Of a DNA stretch of 64,000 bases, positions 37,417 to 50,716 are shown piece by piece. The notes below the pieces were generated by a model. It saw nothing but the letters and a program-made list of their open reading frames with translations. It made no database searches and was not told the origin of the DNA. The DNA lies in the NCBI GenBank assembly GCA_017163975.1, contig JAFFSR010000227.1:2294001-2358000 (forward strand), read 5' to 3'. Position 1 is the first letter of the stretch. Every line of letters starts with the position of its first letter. Source of the DNA: Anastatus disparis. Taxonomy: Eukaryota; Arthropoda; Insecta; Hymenoptera; Eupelmidae. The position numbers and the translations under genes were made by a program.

Positions 37417-39508
37417 AACTTAGATATATAATTCTAGATATTTTTCTGTAAAAATAAAATAATTTTTTAATGACATTTGTAATAGAATATGTAAAAATTA
37501 GTTGTAACTAGTTGGATACATATCGTTTTATAAGCAAAAATATATTTAGTATAATAAAGGAAAAATACATACGAATTTTCATGCATTTTTTTTATTTCCT
37601 ATATAATTTTTTAAATCAGTCTTGCAACTTTCCAAATTTTTAATCTTTATTTTATAATCTTCCGAAATATCTCTACATAATGCTTTTTATTATTTCATAT
37701 GGAAAGCTGTAATACAGAGATATTTTACAACTTTGGGATTAAAAATAAAAATTTGAAAAACTGCAATGCCGTTAGTATCTTACATTTTCTTAATTGATAA
37801 GTTGATTTAAGATCAATGATCAATTTAAATTTCATTACAGATTTTTTCAAAATAATTGTTCAAGAATACATGTTTCTTGTAAATAAATCTTTTTTTTCTG
37901 CTTTCAAAATAATTGAATACATGTTTCTTGTAAATAAATCTTATTTTTTTCTGCTTTCACATAGATTTTAAATCCACTCGAAATCTCACATTTTATAAAT
38001 TTTATTTTTAGTCAATATTTCATAACTTATTCCTATATTACAAGAAATTTTAGTTATTTATAAAAAATGATTTTTTTCAATATTATATAATGAATTATAT
38101 ATTTTGGCTTTGATTTTGCATATACTAAAGTATAGAACATATACAAACGATTTTCAAAATGTTTAAAAAAACATAAATTTAAAGCTTACAAAAATAAAAC
38201 AAATATAGTATATTTTAAATAATATAATCGAATTGCTTAGCTATTCAAATTTAAAAAGTTGTACCTACATCTTTTATCAAGATACCCAATTCTCAAAGGA
38301 TTAAACTAATTAAATACAACAAATGTTCAAAAAAGCATACAAACATTTTGAAGTTCCCATCAAAACTTTTAAAGAAATTTAAAAAAAAAATTTTCTATAA
38401 ACTTAAAATGATAATTTAAAAATTTCATTTTATCATTAGATTTTAGAAATTCAATGTGATAATTTTTTATTTTACTTTTAAAAATTTCAAATTTAAGCGA
38501 AATAAACGAACTTTGTGAAATCAAGATTTAGAGATGATAAATTTAAATAAAAACAATATCATCGTATGATTAATTATATTTTAAAATTTTTCTCAAGAGT
38601 TACCTACGTTCGGTTATTCGGCAGAAGTATCTATTTATCATGCTAACGATAAACATACAACTTGTTAATGCTTAGATACAAATATAACGTTAATTTTAAT
38701 AATTTTTATATTAAATAGAAATATTGTTATATTTTTTGTAATGTTAAATAAAAATTACAAAATTACGAAAAAATTATCAAACTAAGAATAAATTACCCCG
38801 TAATTTTGGAAAAAAAATAATAATTCGATATATAGTATAGGGGTAATCAAGGCTAATTAGACCCCCGGATTAAAGCGGGCCGGCATCACTTTATATAAGT
38901 ATATACTACATATTTATTTTACCATTAAGATTTTAATATTGTTACATCAAATTACTTTCTTTGTTAGAGTTTATTTATAGTTATTACAATCTTCTAATAT
39001 TTACTTGTACTCGTATCCAGTGGCGCCAGTCCGATTTGCCTCAGGGATTTGATTTACCCCGGTTTCCCCTATAAGTGCTATTTCAAACTATAGTTATAAA
39101 GTGGAATTCTATAAACATTCTTATAATTGTTTGAAAAAAAATACATTATATGTTTCAAAGAAATAAAAATTTCGTATTAGATTGAAAATAATCGATGTTT
39201 ATTGGGGTTATTAACGTATTAAGGGTTCTATTAAGATCCTTTTTAAAGTTAATACAGTTAATACTGATCTAAGTACAAAATTGGTCCCTCCCATTTTCAA
39301 ATACATAATCCATTATTTTATTATACACCAAATCTTAAATTCAGTAAGTCCTTAATCTCTATCTAAGATACCTGAATCACTATAAATATCAATGCTAGGT
39401 TGAATTTTCAGCATTCACAGTTTTGCAAGCATTTGATACAAACGTTTGACAAAATTGTAAATTTTTAATTCGTTTCCAAAGTTAGAATAACCGAATTAGA
39501 TCGCAAAA

Positions 39509-40375
39509 ATGTGTAAAAAATTAAGAATGAGTTTGGACGACATCATCAGGACGAACAAAGCCAATCAATCACGCCAAAATGGCAAACGCAGCGAAACATT
39601 CAAAAGAAGACACAATAAAGTTCCAGAAAGTAAACATAATAATACAAATGGAGTAATACGTAATCGTGATTACGGGAACATTGTCCGAAAAAAATAAAAA
39701 AGGATTCAAACAATCGACCAATCATAGAGTCTACTCAAGAGCAGAAGAAAACAGAATCCAGAGATGTGTACAGAACGATGCAACTGAATTAAATGTTTGT
39801 AATTTAAATTACAAACTGACGGACAAGGATATTTCTGATGTATTTAGAACTATTGGGCCTCTAAAATCAGCAAATATTTGTTACAATAAGAATGGACAGT
39901 CGTTGGGATCTGCAAGGATCGTTTTTAAACATAGAGCCGATGCTGAAAAGGCTTTTGAATTTTTAATGGTAAAACTTTAGATGGACGGAAAATGAGAATC
40001 AAAATATTGGTACCAGAAATCCAATTTAATCATCAGCCAATTCATAACAGACTTGGTAATAATTTTAAAAATCATATCTTTAAAAATAATAACAAAAGAA
40101 ATCAATTCAAACAAGAAAATATTCCTAATAATGATAATGTAAGAGATACATTCAATCAAGAAGAGATCCCTGATAATAATGATATAAGAGATACCATCAA
40201 ACAACAAGATATTTTTAATAATGATGATATAAGAGATACATTCAAAGAAAATATTCCTGATAATAATAACATAGGAAATACATTAAAACAAGATCAACCA
40301 GCAGCAGTAGATATACTTAATGCCAAATTGATGGAATTAATGGTTACGGAAAAAATAGACATGGATTTCAATTAA
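39509..40375 (+). pseudogene. ALYREF-like copy 5, two frameshifts
   Basis: An extra A in the run at 39688-39694 (seven instead of six) stops translation after 62 aa. The five-T lesion of copies 3 and 4 is also present (about 39960-39964). The two shifts are of opposite sign, so the C-terminal repeats return to the original frame, but the intervening RRM is out of frame with the start. Confidence 0.8.
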
Positions 40376-42482
40376 AACTTAGATATATAATTCTAGATAT
40401 TTTTCTGTAAAAATAAAATAATTTTTTAATGACATTTGTAATAGAATATGTAAAAATTAGTTGTAACTAGTTGGATACATATCGTTTTATAAGCAAAAAT
40501 ATATTTAGTATAATAAAGGAAAAATACATACGAATTTTCATGCATTTTTTTTATTTCCTATATAATTTTTTAAATCAGTCTTGCAACTTTCCAAATTTTT
40601 AATCTTTATTTTATAATCTTCCGAAATATCTCTACATAATGCTTTTTATTATTTCATATGGAAAGCTGTAATACAGAGATATTTTACAACTTTGGGATTA
40701 AAAATAAAAAATTTGAAAAACTGCAATGCCGTTAGTATCTTACATTTTCTTAATTGATAAGTTGATTTAAGATCAATGATCAATTTAAATTTCATTACAG
40801 ATTTTTTCAAAATAATTGTTCAAGAATACATGTTTCTTGTAAATAAATCTTATTTTTTCTGCTTTCAAAATAATTGAATACATGTTTCTTGTAAATAAAT
40901 CTTATTTTTTTCTGCTTTCACATAGATTTTAAATCCACTCGAAATCTCACATTTTATAAATTTTATTTTTAGTCAATATTTCATAACTTATTCCTATATT
41001 ACAAGAAATTTTAGTTATTTATAAAAAATGATTTTTTTCAATATTATATAATGAATTATATATTTTGGCTTTGATTTTGCATATACTAAAGTATAGAACA
41101 TATACAAACGATTTTCAAAATGTTTAAAAAACATAAATTTAAAGCTTACAAAAATAAAACAAATATAGTATATTTTAAATAATATAATCGAATTGCTTAG
41201 CTATTCAAATTTAAAAAGTTGTACCTACATCTTTTATCAAGATACCCAATTCTCAAAGGATTAAACTAATTAAATACAACAAATGTTCAAAAAAGCATAC
41301 AAACATTTTGAAGTTCCCATCAAAACTTTTAAAGAAATTTAAAAAAAAATTTTCTATAAACTTAAAATGATAATTTAAAAATTTCATTTTATCATTAGAT
41401 TTTAGAAATTCAATGTGATAATTTTTTATTTTACTTTTAAAAATTTCAAATTTAAGCGAAATAAACGAACTTTGTGAAATCAAGATTTAGAGATGATAAA
41501 TTTAAATAAAAACAATATCATCGTATGATTAATTATATTTTAAAATTTTTCTCAAGAGTTACCTACGTTCGGTTATTCGGCAGAAGTATCTATTTATCAT
41601 GCTAACGATAAACATACAACTTGTTAATGCTTAGATACAAATATAACGTTAATTTTAATAATTTTTATATTAAATAGAAATATTGTTATATTTTTTGTAA
41701 TGTTAAATAAAAATTACAAAATTACGAAAAAATTATCAAACTAAGAATAAATTACCCCGTAATTTTGGAAAAAAATAATAATTCGATATATAGTATAGGG
41801 GTAATCAAGGCTAATTAGACCCCCGGATTAAAAAGGGCCGGCATCACTTTATATAAGTATATACTACATATTTATTTTACCATTAAGATTTTAATATTGT
41901 TACATCAAATTACTTTCTTTGTTAGAGTTTATTTATAGTTATTACAATCTTCTAATATTTACTTGTACTCGTATCCAGTGGCGCCAGTCCGATTTGCCTC
42001 AGGGATTTGATTTACCCGGTTTCCCCTATAAGTGCTATTTCAAACTATAGTTATAAAGTGGAATTCTATAAACATTCTTATAATTGTTTGAAAAAAAATA
42101 CATTATATGTTTCAAAGAAATAAAAATTTCGTATTAGATTGAAAATAATCGATGTTTATTGGGGTTATTAACGTATTAAGGGTTCTATTAAGATCCTTTT
42201 TAAAGTTAATACAGTTAATACTGATCTAAGTACAAAATTGGTCCCTCCCATTTTCAAATACATAATCCATTATTTTATTATACACCAAATCTTAAATTCA
42301 GTAAGTCCTTAATCTCTATCTAAGATACCTGAATCACTATAAATATCAATGCTAGGTTGAATTTTCAGCATTCACAGTTTTGCAAGCATTTGATACAAAC
42401 GTTTGACAAAATTGTAAATTTTTAATTCGTTTCCAAAGTTAGAATAACCGAATTAGATCGCAAAAATGTGTAAAAATTAAGA

Positions 42483-43310
42483 ATGAGTTTGGACGACATC
42501 ATCAGGACGAACAAAGCCAATCAATCACGCCAAAATGGCAAACGCAGCGAAACATTCAAAAGAAGACACAATAAAGTTCCAGAAAGTAAACATAATAATA
42601 CAAATGGAGTAATACGTAATCGTGATTACGGGAACATTGTCCGAAAAAATAAAAAAGGATTCAAACAATCGACCAATCATAGAGTCTACTCAAGAGCAGA
42701 AGAAAACAGAATCCAGAGATGTGTACAGAACGATGCAACTGAATTAAATGTTTGTAATTTAAATTACAAACTGACGGACAAGGATATTTCTGATGTATTT
42801 AGAACTATTGGGCCTCTAAAATCAGCAAATATTTGTTACAATAAGAATGGACAGTCGTTGGGATCTGCAAGGATCGTTTTTAAACATAGAGCCGATGCTG
42901 AAAAGGCTTTTGAATTTTTTAATGGTAAAACTTTAGATGGACGGAAAATGAGAATCAAAATATTGGTACCAGAAATCCAATTTAATCATCAGCCAATTCA
43001 TAACAGACTTGGTAATAATTTTAAAAATCATATCTTTAAAAATAATAACAAAAGAAATCAATTCAAACAAGAAAATATTCCTAATAAGGATAATGTAAGA
43101 GATACATTCAATCAAGAAGAGATCCCTGATAATAATGATATAAGAGATACCATCAAACAACAAGATATTTTTAATAATGATGATATAAGAGATACATTCA
43201 AAGAAAATATTCCTGATAATAATAACATAGGAAATACATTAAAACAAGATCAACCAGCAGCAGTAGATATACTTAATGCCAAATTGATGGAATTAATGGT
43301 TACGGAATAA
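42483..43310 (+). CDS. ALYREF-like copy 6 (open from second Met, 275 aa)
   Basis: The first ATG (42466) is followed by a 1-nt A-run shortening that gives an immediate stop (ATG TGT AAA AAT TAA). The second ATG, at MSLDDIIR, opens the whole protein: UAP56-binding motif, RRM and four C-terminal repeats. It ends seven residues early at 43310 (TAA in place of a Lys codon). One private change puts Lys in the first repeat (NIPNKDN). Because the lost residues precede the first motif, this copy could still be functional. Confidence 0.8.
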   Translation: MSLDDIIRTNKANQSRQNGKRSETFKRRHNKVPESKHNNTNGVIRNRDYGNIVRKNKKGFKQSTNHRVYSRAEENRIQRCVQNDATELNVCNLNYKLTDKDISDVFRTIGPLKSANICYNKNGQSLGSARIVFKHRADAEKAFEFFNGKTLDGRKMRIKILVPEIQFNHQPIHNRLGNNFKNHIFKNNNKRNQFKQENIPNKDNVRDTFNQEEIPDNNDIRDTIKQQDIFNNDDIRDTFKENIPDNNNIGNTLKQDQPAAVDILNAKLMELMVTE

Positions 43311-45421
43311 ATAGACATGGATTTCAATTAAAACTTAGATATATAATTCTAGATATTTTTCTGTAAAAATAAAATAATTTTTTAATGACATTTGTAATAG
43401 AATATGTAAAAATTAGTTGTAACTAGTTGGATACATATCGTTTTATAAGCAAAAATATATTTAGTATAATAAAGGAAAAATACATACGAATTTTCATGCA
43501 TTTTTTTTATTTCCTATATAATTTTTTAAATCAGTCTTGCAACTTTCCAAATTTTTAATCTTTATTTTATAATCTTCCGAAATATCTCTACATAATGCTT
43601 TTTATTATTTCATATGGAAAGCTGTAATACAGAGATATTTTACAACTTTGGGATTAAAAATAAAAAATTTGAAAAACTGCAATGTTAGTATCTTACATTT
43701 TCTTAATTGATAAGTTGATTTAAGATCAATGATCAATTTAAATTTCATTACAGATTTTTTCAAAATAATTGTTCAAGAATACATGTTTCTTGTAAATAAA
43801 TCTTATTTTTTTCTGCTTTCAAAATAATTGAATACATGTTTCTTGTAAATAAATCTTATTTTTTTCTGCTTTCACATAGATTTTAAATCCACTCGAAATC
43901 TCACATTTTATAAATTTTATTTTTAGTCAATATTTCATAACTTATTCCTATATTACAAGAAATTTTAGTTATTTATAAAAAATGATTTTTTTCAATATTA
44001 TATAATGAATTATATATTTTGGCTTTGATTTTGCATATACTAAAGTATAGAACATATACAAACGATTTTCAAAATGTTTAAAAAAACATAAATTTAAAGC
44101 TTACAAAAATAAAACAAATATAGTATATTTTAAATAATATAATCGAATTGCTTAGCTATTCAAATTTAAAAAGTTGTACCTACATCTTTTATCAAGATAC
44201 CCAATTCTCAAAGGATTAAACTAATTAAATACAACAAATGTTCAAAAAAGCATACAAACATTTTGAAGTTCCCATCAAAACTTTTAAAGAAATTTAAAAA
44301 AAAATTTTCTATAAACTTAAAATGATAATTTAAAAATTTCATTTTATCATTAGATTTTAGAAATTCAATGTGATAATTTTTTATTTTACTTTTAAAAATT
44401 TCAAATTTAAGCGAAATAAACGAACTTTGTGAAATCAAGATTTAGAGATGATAAATTTAAATAAAAACAATATCATCGTATGATTAATTATATTTTAAAA
44501 TTTTTTCTCAAGAGTTACCTACGTTCGGTTATTCGGCAGAAGTATCTATTTATCATGCTAACGATAAACATACAACTTGTTAATGCTTAGATACAAATAT
44601 AACGTTAATTTTAATAATTTTTATATTAAATAGAAATATTGTTTATATTTTTGTAATGTTAAATAAAAATTACAAAATTACGAAAAAATTATCAAACTAA
44701 GAATAAATTACCCCGTAATTTTGGAAAAAAAATAATAATTCGATATATAGTATAGGGGTAATCAAGGCTAATTAGACCCCCGGATTAAAGCGGGCCGGCA
44801 TCACTTTATATAAGTATATACTACATATTTATTTTACCATTAAGATTTTAATATTGTTACATCAAATTACTTTCTTTGTTAGAGTTTATTTATAGTTATT
44901 ACAATCTTCTAATATTTACTTGTACTCGTATCCAGTGGCGCCAGTCCGATTTGCCTCAGGATTTGATTTACCCGGGTTTCCCTATAAGTGCTATTTCAAA
45001 CTATAGTTATAAAGTGGAATTCTATAAACATTCTTATAATTGTTTGAAAAACAATACATTATATGTTTCAAAGAAATAAAAATTTCGTATTAGATTGAAA
45101 ATAATCGATGTTTATTGGGGTTATTAACGTATTAAGGGTTCTATTAAGATCCTTTTTAAAGTTAATACAGTTAATACTGATCTAAGTACAAAATTGGTCC
45201 CTCCCATTTTCAAATACATAATCCTTTATTTTATTATACACCAAATCTTAAATTCAGTAAGTCCTTAATCTCTATCTAAGATACCTGAATCACTATAAAT
45301 ATCAATGCTAGGTTGAATTTTCAGCATTCACAGTTTTGCAAGCATTTGATACAAACGTTTGACAAAATTGTAAATTTTTAATTCGTTTCCAAAGTTAGAA
45401 TAACCGAATTAGATCGCAACA

Positions 45422-46289
45422 ATGTGTAAAAAATTAAGAATGAGTTTGGACGACATCATCAGGACGAACAAAGCCAATCAATCACGCCAAAATGGCAAAC
45501 GCAGCGAAACATTCAAAAAGAAGACACAATAAAGTTCCAGAAAGTAAACATAATAATACAAATGGAGTAATACGTAATCGTGATTACGGGAACATTGTCC
45601 GAAAAAATAAAAAAGGATTCAAACAATCGACCAATCATAGAGTCTACTCAAGAGCAGAAGAAAACAGAATCCAGAGATGTGTACAGAACGATGCAACTGA
45701 ATTAAATGTTTGTAATTTAAATTACAAACTGACGGACAAGGATATTTCTGATGTATTTAGAACTATTGGGCCTCTAAAATCAGCAAATATTTGTTACAAT
45801 AAGAATGGACAGTCGTTGGGATCTGCAAGGATCGTTTTTAAACATAGAGCCGATGCTGAAAAGGCTTTTGAATTTTTTAATGGTAAAACTTTAGATGGAC
45901 GGAAAATGAGAATCAAAATATTGGTACCAGAAATCCAATTTAATCATCAGCCAATTCATAACAGACTTGGTAATAATTTTAAAAATCATATCTTTAAAAA
46001 TAATAACAAAAGAAATCAATTCAAACAAGAAAATATTCCTAATAATGATAATGTAAGAGATACATTCAATCAAGAAGAGATCCCTGATAATAATGATATA
46101 AGAGATACCATCAAACAACAAGATATTTTTAATAATGATGATATAAGAGATACATTCAAAGAAAATATTCCTGATAATAATAACATAGGAAATACATTAA
46201 AACAAGATCAACCAGCAGCAGTAGATATACTTAATGCCAAATTGATGGAATTAATGGTTACGGAAAAAATAGACATGGATTTCAATTAA
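45422..46289 (+). pseudogene. ALYREF-like copy 7, early frameshift
   Basis: An extra A in the run at 45515-45519 (CAAAAAG against CAAAAG) shifts the frame at about residue 32, just after the UAP56-binding motif. A frame from a different upstream ATG (45492) reads through the linker, RRM and tail (265 aa), but lacks the N-terminal motif. The ATG context is GCAACAATG, shared with copy 8 only. Confidence 0.75.
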
Positions 46290-48380
46290 AACTTAGATAT
46301 ATAATTCTAGATATTTTTCTGTAAAAATAAAATAATTTTTTAATGACATTTGTAATAGAATATGTAAAAATTAGTTGTAACTAGTTGGATACATATCGTT
46401 TTATAAGCAAAAATATATTTAGTATAATAAAGGAAAAATACATACGAATTTTCATGCATTTTTTTTATTTCCTATATAATTTTTTAAATCAGTCTTGCAA
46501 CTTTCCAAATTTTTAATCTTTATTTTATAATCTTCCGAAATATCTCTACATAATGCTTTTTATTATTTCATATGGAAAGCTGTAATACAGAGATATTTTA
46601 CAACTTTGGGATTAAAAATAAAAAATTTGAAAAACTGCAATGCCGTTAGTATCTTACATTTTCTTAATTGATAAGTTGATTTAAGATCAATGATCAATTT
46701 AAATTTCATTACAGATTTTTTCAAAATAATTGTTCAAGAATACATGTTTCTTGTAAATAAATCTTATTTTTTTCTGCTTTCAAAATAATTGAATACATGT
46801 TTCTTGTAAATAAATCTTATTTTTTTCTGCTTTCACATAGATTTTAAATCCACTCGAAATCTCACATTTTATAAATTTTATTTTTAGTCAATATTTCATA
46901 ACTTATTCCTATATTACAAGAAATTTTAGTTATTTATAAAAATGATTTTTTTCAATATTATATAATGAATTATATATTTTGGCTTTGATTTTGCATATAC
47001 TAAAGTATAGAACATATACAAACGATTTTCAAAATGTTTAAAAAACATAAATTTAAAGCTTACAAAATAAAACAAATATAGTATATTTTAAATAATATAA
47101 TCGAATTGCTTAGCTATTCAAATTTAAAAAGTTGTACCTACATCTTTTATCAAGATACCCAATTCTCAAAGGATTAAACTAATTACATACAACAAATGTT
47201 CAAAAAAGCATACAAACATTTTGAAGTTCCCATCAAAACTTTTAAAGAAATTTAAAAAAAAAATTTTCTATAAACTTAAAATGATAATTTAAAAATTTCA
47301 TTTTATCATTAGATTTTAGAAATTCAATGTGATAATTTTTTATTTTACTTTTAAAAATTTCAAATTTAAGCGAAATAAACGAACTTTGTGAAATCAAGAT
47401 TTAGAGATGATAAATTTAAATAAAAACAATATCATCGTATGATTAATTATATTTTAAAATTTTTCTCAAGAGTTACCTACGTTCGGTTATTCGGCAGAAG
47501 TATCTATTTATCATGCTAACGATAAACATACAACTTGTTAATGCTTAGATACAAATATAACGTTAATTTTAATAATTTTTATATTAAATAGAAATATTGT
47601 TATATTTTTGTAATGTTAAATAAAAATTACAAAATTACGAAAAAATTATCAAACTAAGAATAAATTACCCCGTAATTTTGGAAAAAAAATAATAATTCGA
47701 TATATAGTATAGGGGTAATCAAGGCTAATTAGACCCCCGGATTAAAGCGGGCCGGCATCACTTTATATAAGTATATACTACATATTTATTTTACCATTAA
47801 GATTTTAATATTGTTACATCAAATTACTTTCTTTGTTAGAGTTTATTTATAGTTATTACAATCTTCTAATATTTACTTGTACTCGTATCCAGTGGCGCCA
47901 GTCCGATTTGCCTCAGGGATTTGATTTACCCCGGTTTCCCCTATAAGTGCTATTTCAAACTATAGTTATAAAGTGGAATTCTATAAACATTCTTATAATT
48001 GTTTGAAAAACAATACATTATATGTTTCAAAGAAATAAAAATTTCGTATTAGATTGAAAATAATCGATGTTTATTGGGGTTATTAACGTATTAAGGGTTC
48101 TATTAAGATCCTTTTTAAAGTTAATACAGTTAATACTGATCTAAGTACAAAATTGGTCCCTCCCATTTTCAAATATATAATCCTTTATTTTATTATACAC
48201 CAAATCTTAAATTCAGTAAGCCCTTAATCTCTATCTAAGATACCTGAATCACTATAAATATCAATGCTAGGTTGAATTTTCAGCATTCACAGTTTTGCAA
48301 GCATTTGATACAAACGTTTGACAAAATTGTAAATTTTTAATTCGTTTCTAAAGTTAGAATAACCGAATTAGATCGCAACA

Positions 48381-49226
48381 ATGTGTAAAAAATTAAGAAT
48401 GAGTTTGGACGACATCATCAGGACGAACAAAGCCAATCAATCACGCCAAAATGGCAAACGCAGCGAAACATTCAAAAGAAGACACAATAAAGTTCCAGAA
48501 AGTAAACATAATAATACAAATGGAGTAATACGTAATCGTGATTACGGGAACATTGTCCGAAAAAATAAAAAAGGATTCAAACAATCGACCAATCATAGAG
48601 TCTACTCAAGAGCAGAAGAAAACAGAATCCAGAGATGTGTACAGAACGATGCAACTGAATTAAATGTTTGTAATTTAAATTACAAACTGACGGACAAGGA
48701 TATTTCTGATGTATTTAGAACTATTGGGCCTCTAAAATCAGCAAATATTTGTTACAATAAGAATGGACAGTCGTTGGGATCTGCAAGGATCGTTTTTAAA
48801 CATAGAGCCGATGCTGAAAAGGCTTTTGAATTTTTTAATGGTAAAACTTTAGATGGACGGAAAATGAGAATCAAAATATTGGTACCAGAAATCCAATTTA
48901 ATCATCAGCCAATTCATAACAGACTTGGTAATAATTTTAAAAATCATATCTTTAAAAATAATAACAAAAGAAATCAATTCAAACAAGAAAATATTCCTAA
49001 TAATGATAATGTAAGAGATACATTCAATCAAGAAGAGATCCCTGATAATAATGATATAAGAGATACCATCAAACAACAAGATATTTTTAATAATGATGAT
49101 ATAAGAGATACATTCAAAGAAAATATTCCTGATAATAATAACATAGGAAATACATTAAAACAAGATCAACCAGCAGCAGTAGATATACTTAATGCCAAAT
49201 TGATGGAATTAATGGTTACGGAATAA
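48381..49226 (+). CDS. ALYREF-like copy 8 (intact, 281 aa)
   Basis: Complete single-exon frame with the MSLDDII motif, basic linker, RRM (about residues 93-168) and four Asn/Asp-rich repeats. It ends at ...LMELMVTE because AAA became TAA, so it is seven residues shorter than copy 1. It is the last unit, next to the splice donor of the host gene on the other strand, and its 3' non-coding part has the most private substitutions. Confidence 0.9.
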   Translation: MCKKLRMSLDDIIRTNKANQSRQNGKRSETFKRRHNKVPESKHNNTNGVIRNRDYGNIVRKNKKGFKQSTNHRVYSRAEENRIQRCVQNDATELNVCNLNYKLTDKDISDVFRTIGPLKSANICYNKNGQSLGSARIVFKHRADAEKAFEFFNGKTLDGRKMRIKILVPEIQFNHQPIHNRLGNNFKNHIFKNNNKRNQFKQENIPNNDNVRDTFNQEEIPDNNDIRDTIKQQDIFNNDDIRDTFKENIPDNNNIGNTLKQDQPAAVDILNAKLMELMVTE

Positions 49227-50716
49227 ATAGACATGGATTTCAATTAAAACTTAGATATATAATTCTAGATATTTTTCTGTAAAAATAAAATAATTTTTTA
49301 ATGACATTTGTAATAGAATATGTAAAAATTAGTTGTAACTAGTTGGATACATATCGTTTTATAAGCAAAAATATATTTAGTATAATAAAGGAAAAATACA
49401 TACGAATTTTCATGCATTTTTTTTATTTCCTATATAATTTTTTAAATCAGTCTTGCAACTTTCCAAATTTTTAATCTTTATTTTATAATCTTCCGAAATA
49501 TCTCTACATAATGCTTTTTATTATTTCATATGGAAAGCTGTAATACAGAGATATTTTACAACTTTGGGATTAAAAATAAAAAATTTGAAAAACTGCAATG
49601 CCGTTAGTATCTTACATTTTCTTAATTGATAAGTTGATTTAAGATCAATGATCAATTTAAATTTCATTACAGATTTTTTCAAAATAATTGTTCAAGAATA
49701 CATGTTTCTTGTAAATAAATCTTATTTTTTTCTGCTTTCACATAGATTTTAAATCCACTCGAAATTTCACATTTTATAAATTTTATTTTTAGTCAATATT
49801 TTATAACTTATTCCTATATTACAAGAAATTTTAGTTATTTATAAAAAATGATTTTTTTCAATATTATATAATGAATTATATATTTTGGCTTTGGTTTGCA
49901 TATACTAAAGTATAGAACATATACAAACGATTTTCAAAATGTTTAAAAAAACATAAATTTAAAGCTTACAAAAATAAAACAAATATAGTATATTTTAAAT
50001 AATATAATCGAATTGCTTAGCTATTCAAATTTAAAAAGTTGTACCTACATCTTTTATCAAGATACCCAATTCTCAAAGGATTAAACTAATTAAATACAAC
50101 AAATGTTCAAAAAAGCATACAAACATTTTGAAGTTTCCATCAAAACTTTTAAAGAAATTTAAAAAAAAAATTTTCCATAAACTTAAAATGATAATTTAAA
50201 AATTTCATTTTATCATTAGATTTTAGAAATTCAATGTGATAATTTTTTATTTTACTTTTAAAAATTTCAAATTTAAGCGAAATAAACGAACTTTGTGAAA
50301 TCAAGATTTAGAGATGATAAATTTAAATGAAAACAATATCATCGTATGATTAATTATATTTTAAAATTTTTCTCAAGAGTTACCTACGTTCGGTTATTCG
50401 GCAGAAGTATCTATTTATCATGCTAACGAAAAACATACAACTTGTTAATGCTTAGATACAAATATAACGTTAATTTTAATAATTTTTATATTAAATAGAA
50501 ATATTGTTATATTTTTTGTAATGTTAAATAAAAATTACAAAATTACGAAAAAATTATCAAACTAAGAATAAATTTATAATTGATTGCAGAAAGTTAAAGT
50601 TTTTCAAAATGTTAAAAAATATTTAAAAACTACTTGAGATTCATATGACTAAAAATATGAAATTTTCGTTAACAATAATCAAAAGAAAAAAAGATGCAAT
50701 AAAATTGAAATTTTAC

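Larger units (their letters stand above)
26963..50573 (+). repeat. Eight-copy tandem array of a 2.96-kb gene-bearing unit
   Basis: Head-to-tail units start at 26963, 29919, 32877, 35835, 38792, 41751, 44707 and 47664, marked by ATTACCCCGTAATTTTGG. Spacing is 2956-2959 bp, except for the last copy (about 2.91 kb), which lacks one 55-bp sub-repeat. Units are almost identical over their full length, including non-coding DNA. Each contains a GC-rich 50-bp patch (27190-27243 in copy 1), a TATA/Inr promoter, one intronless ALYREF-like gene and a poly(A) signal. The first unit's left part and the last unit's right part carry the most private differences. This looks like recent segmental amplification with homogenisation. 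Confidence 0.97.
24045..50716 (-). other. Giant first intron (26.7 kb) of the CHPF-like gene
   Basis: The donor (GT, minus strand) is at 50716-50715 and the acceptor (AG) at 24046-24045. The flanking exons fit in phase and together restore the expected family length. The left 2.9 kb (24047-26962) has no recognisable gene. The next 23.6 kb is the tandem array. Only about 140 bp separate the array's right edge from the donor. Confidence 0.85.

Noticed and set aside
26963..50573. CRISPR-like or satellite array
   Set aside because: The repeat unit is 2.96 kb and contains a gene; there are no short repeats with unique spacers.
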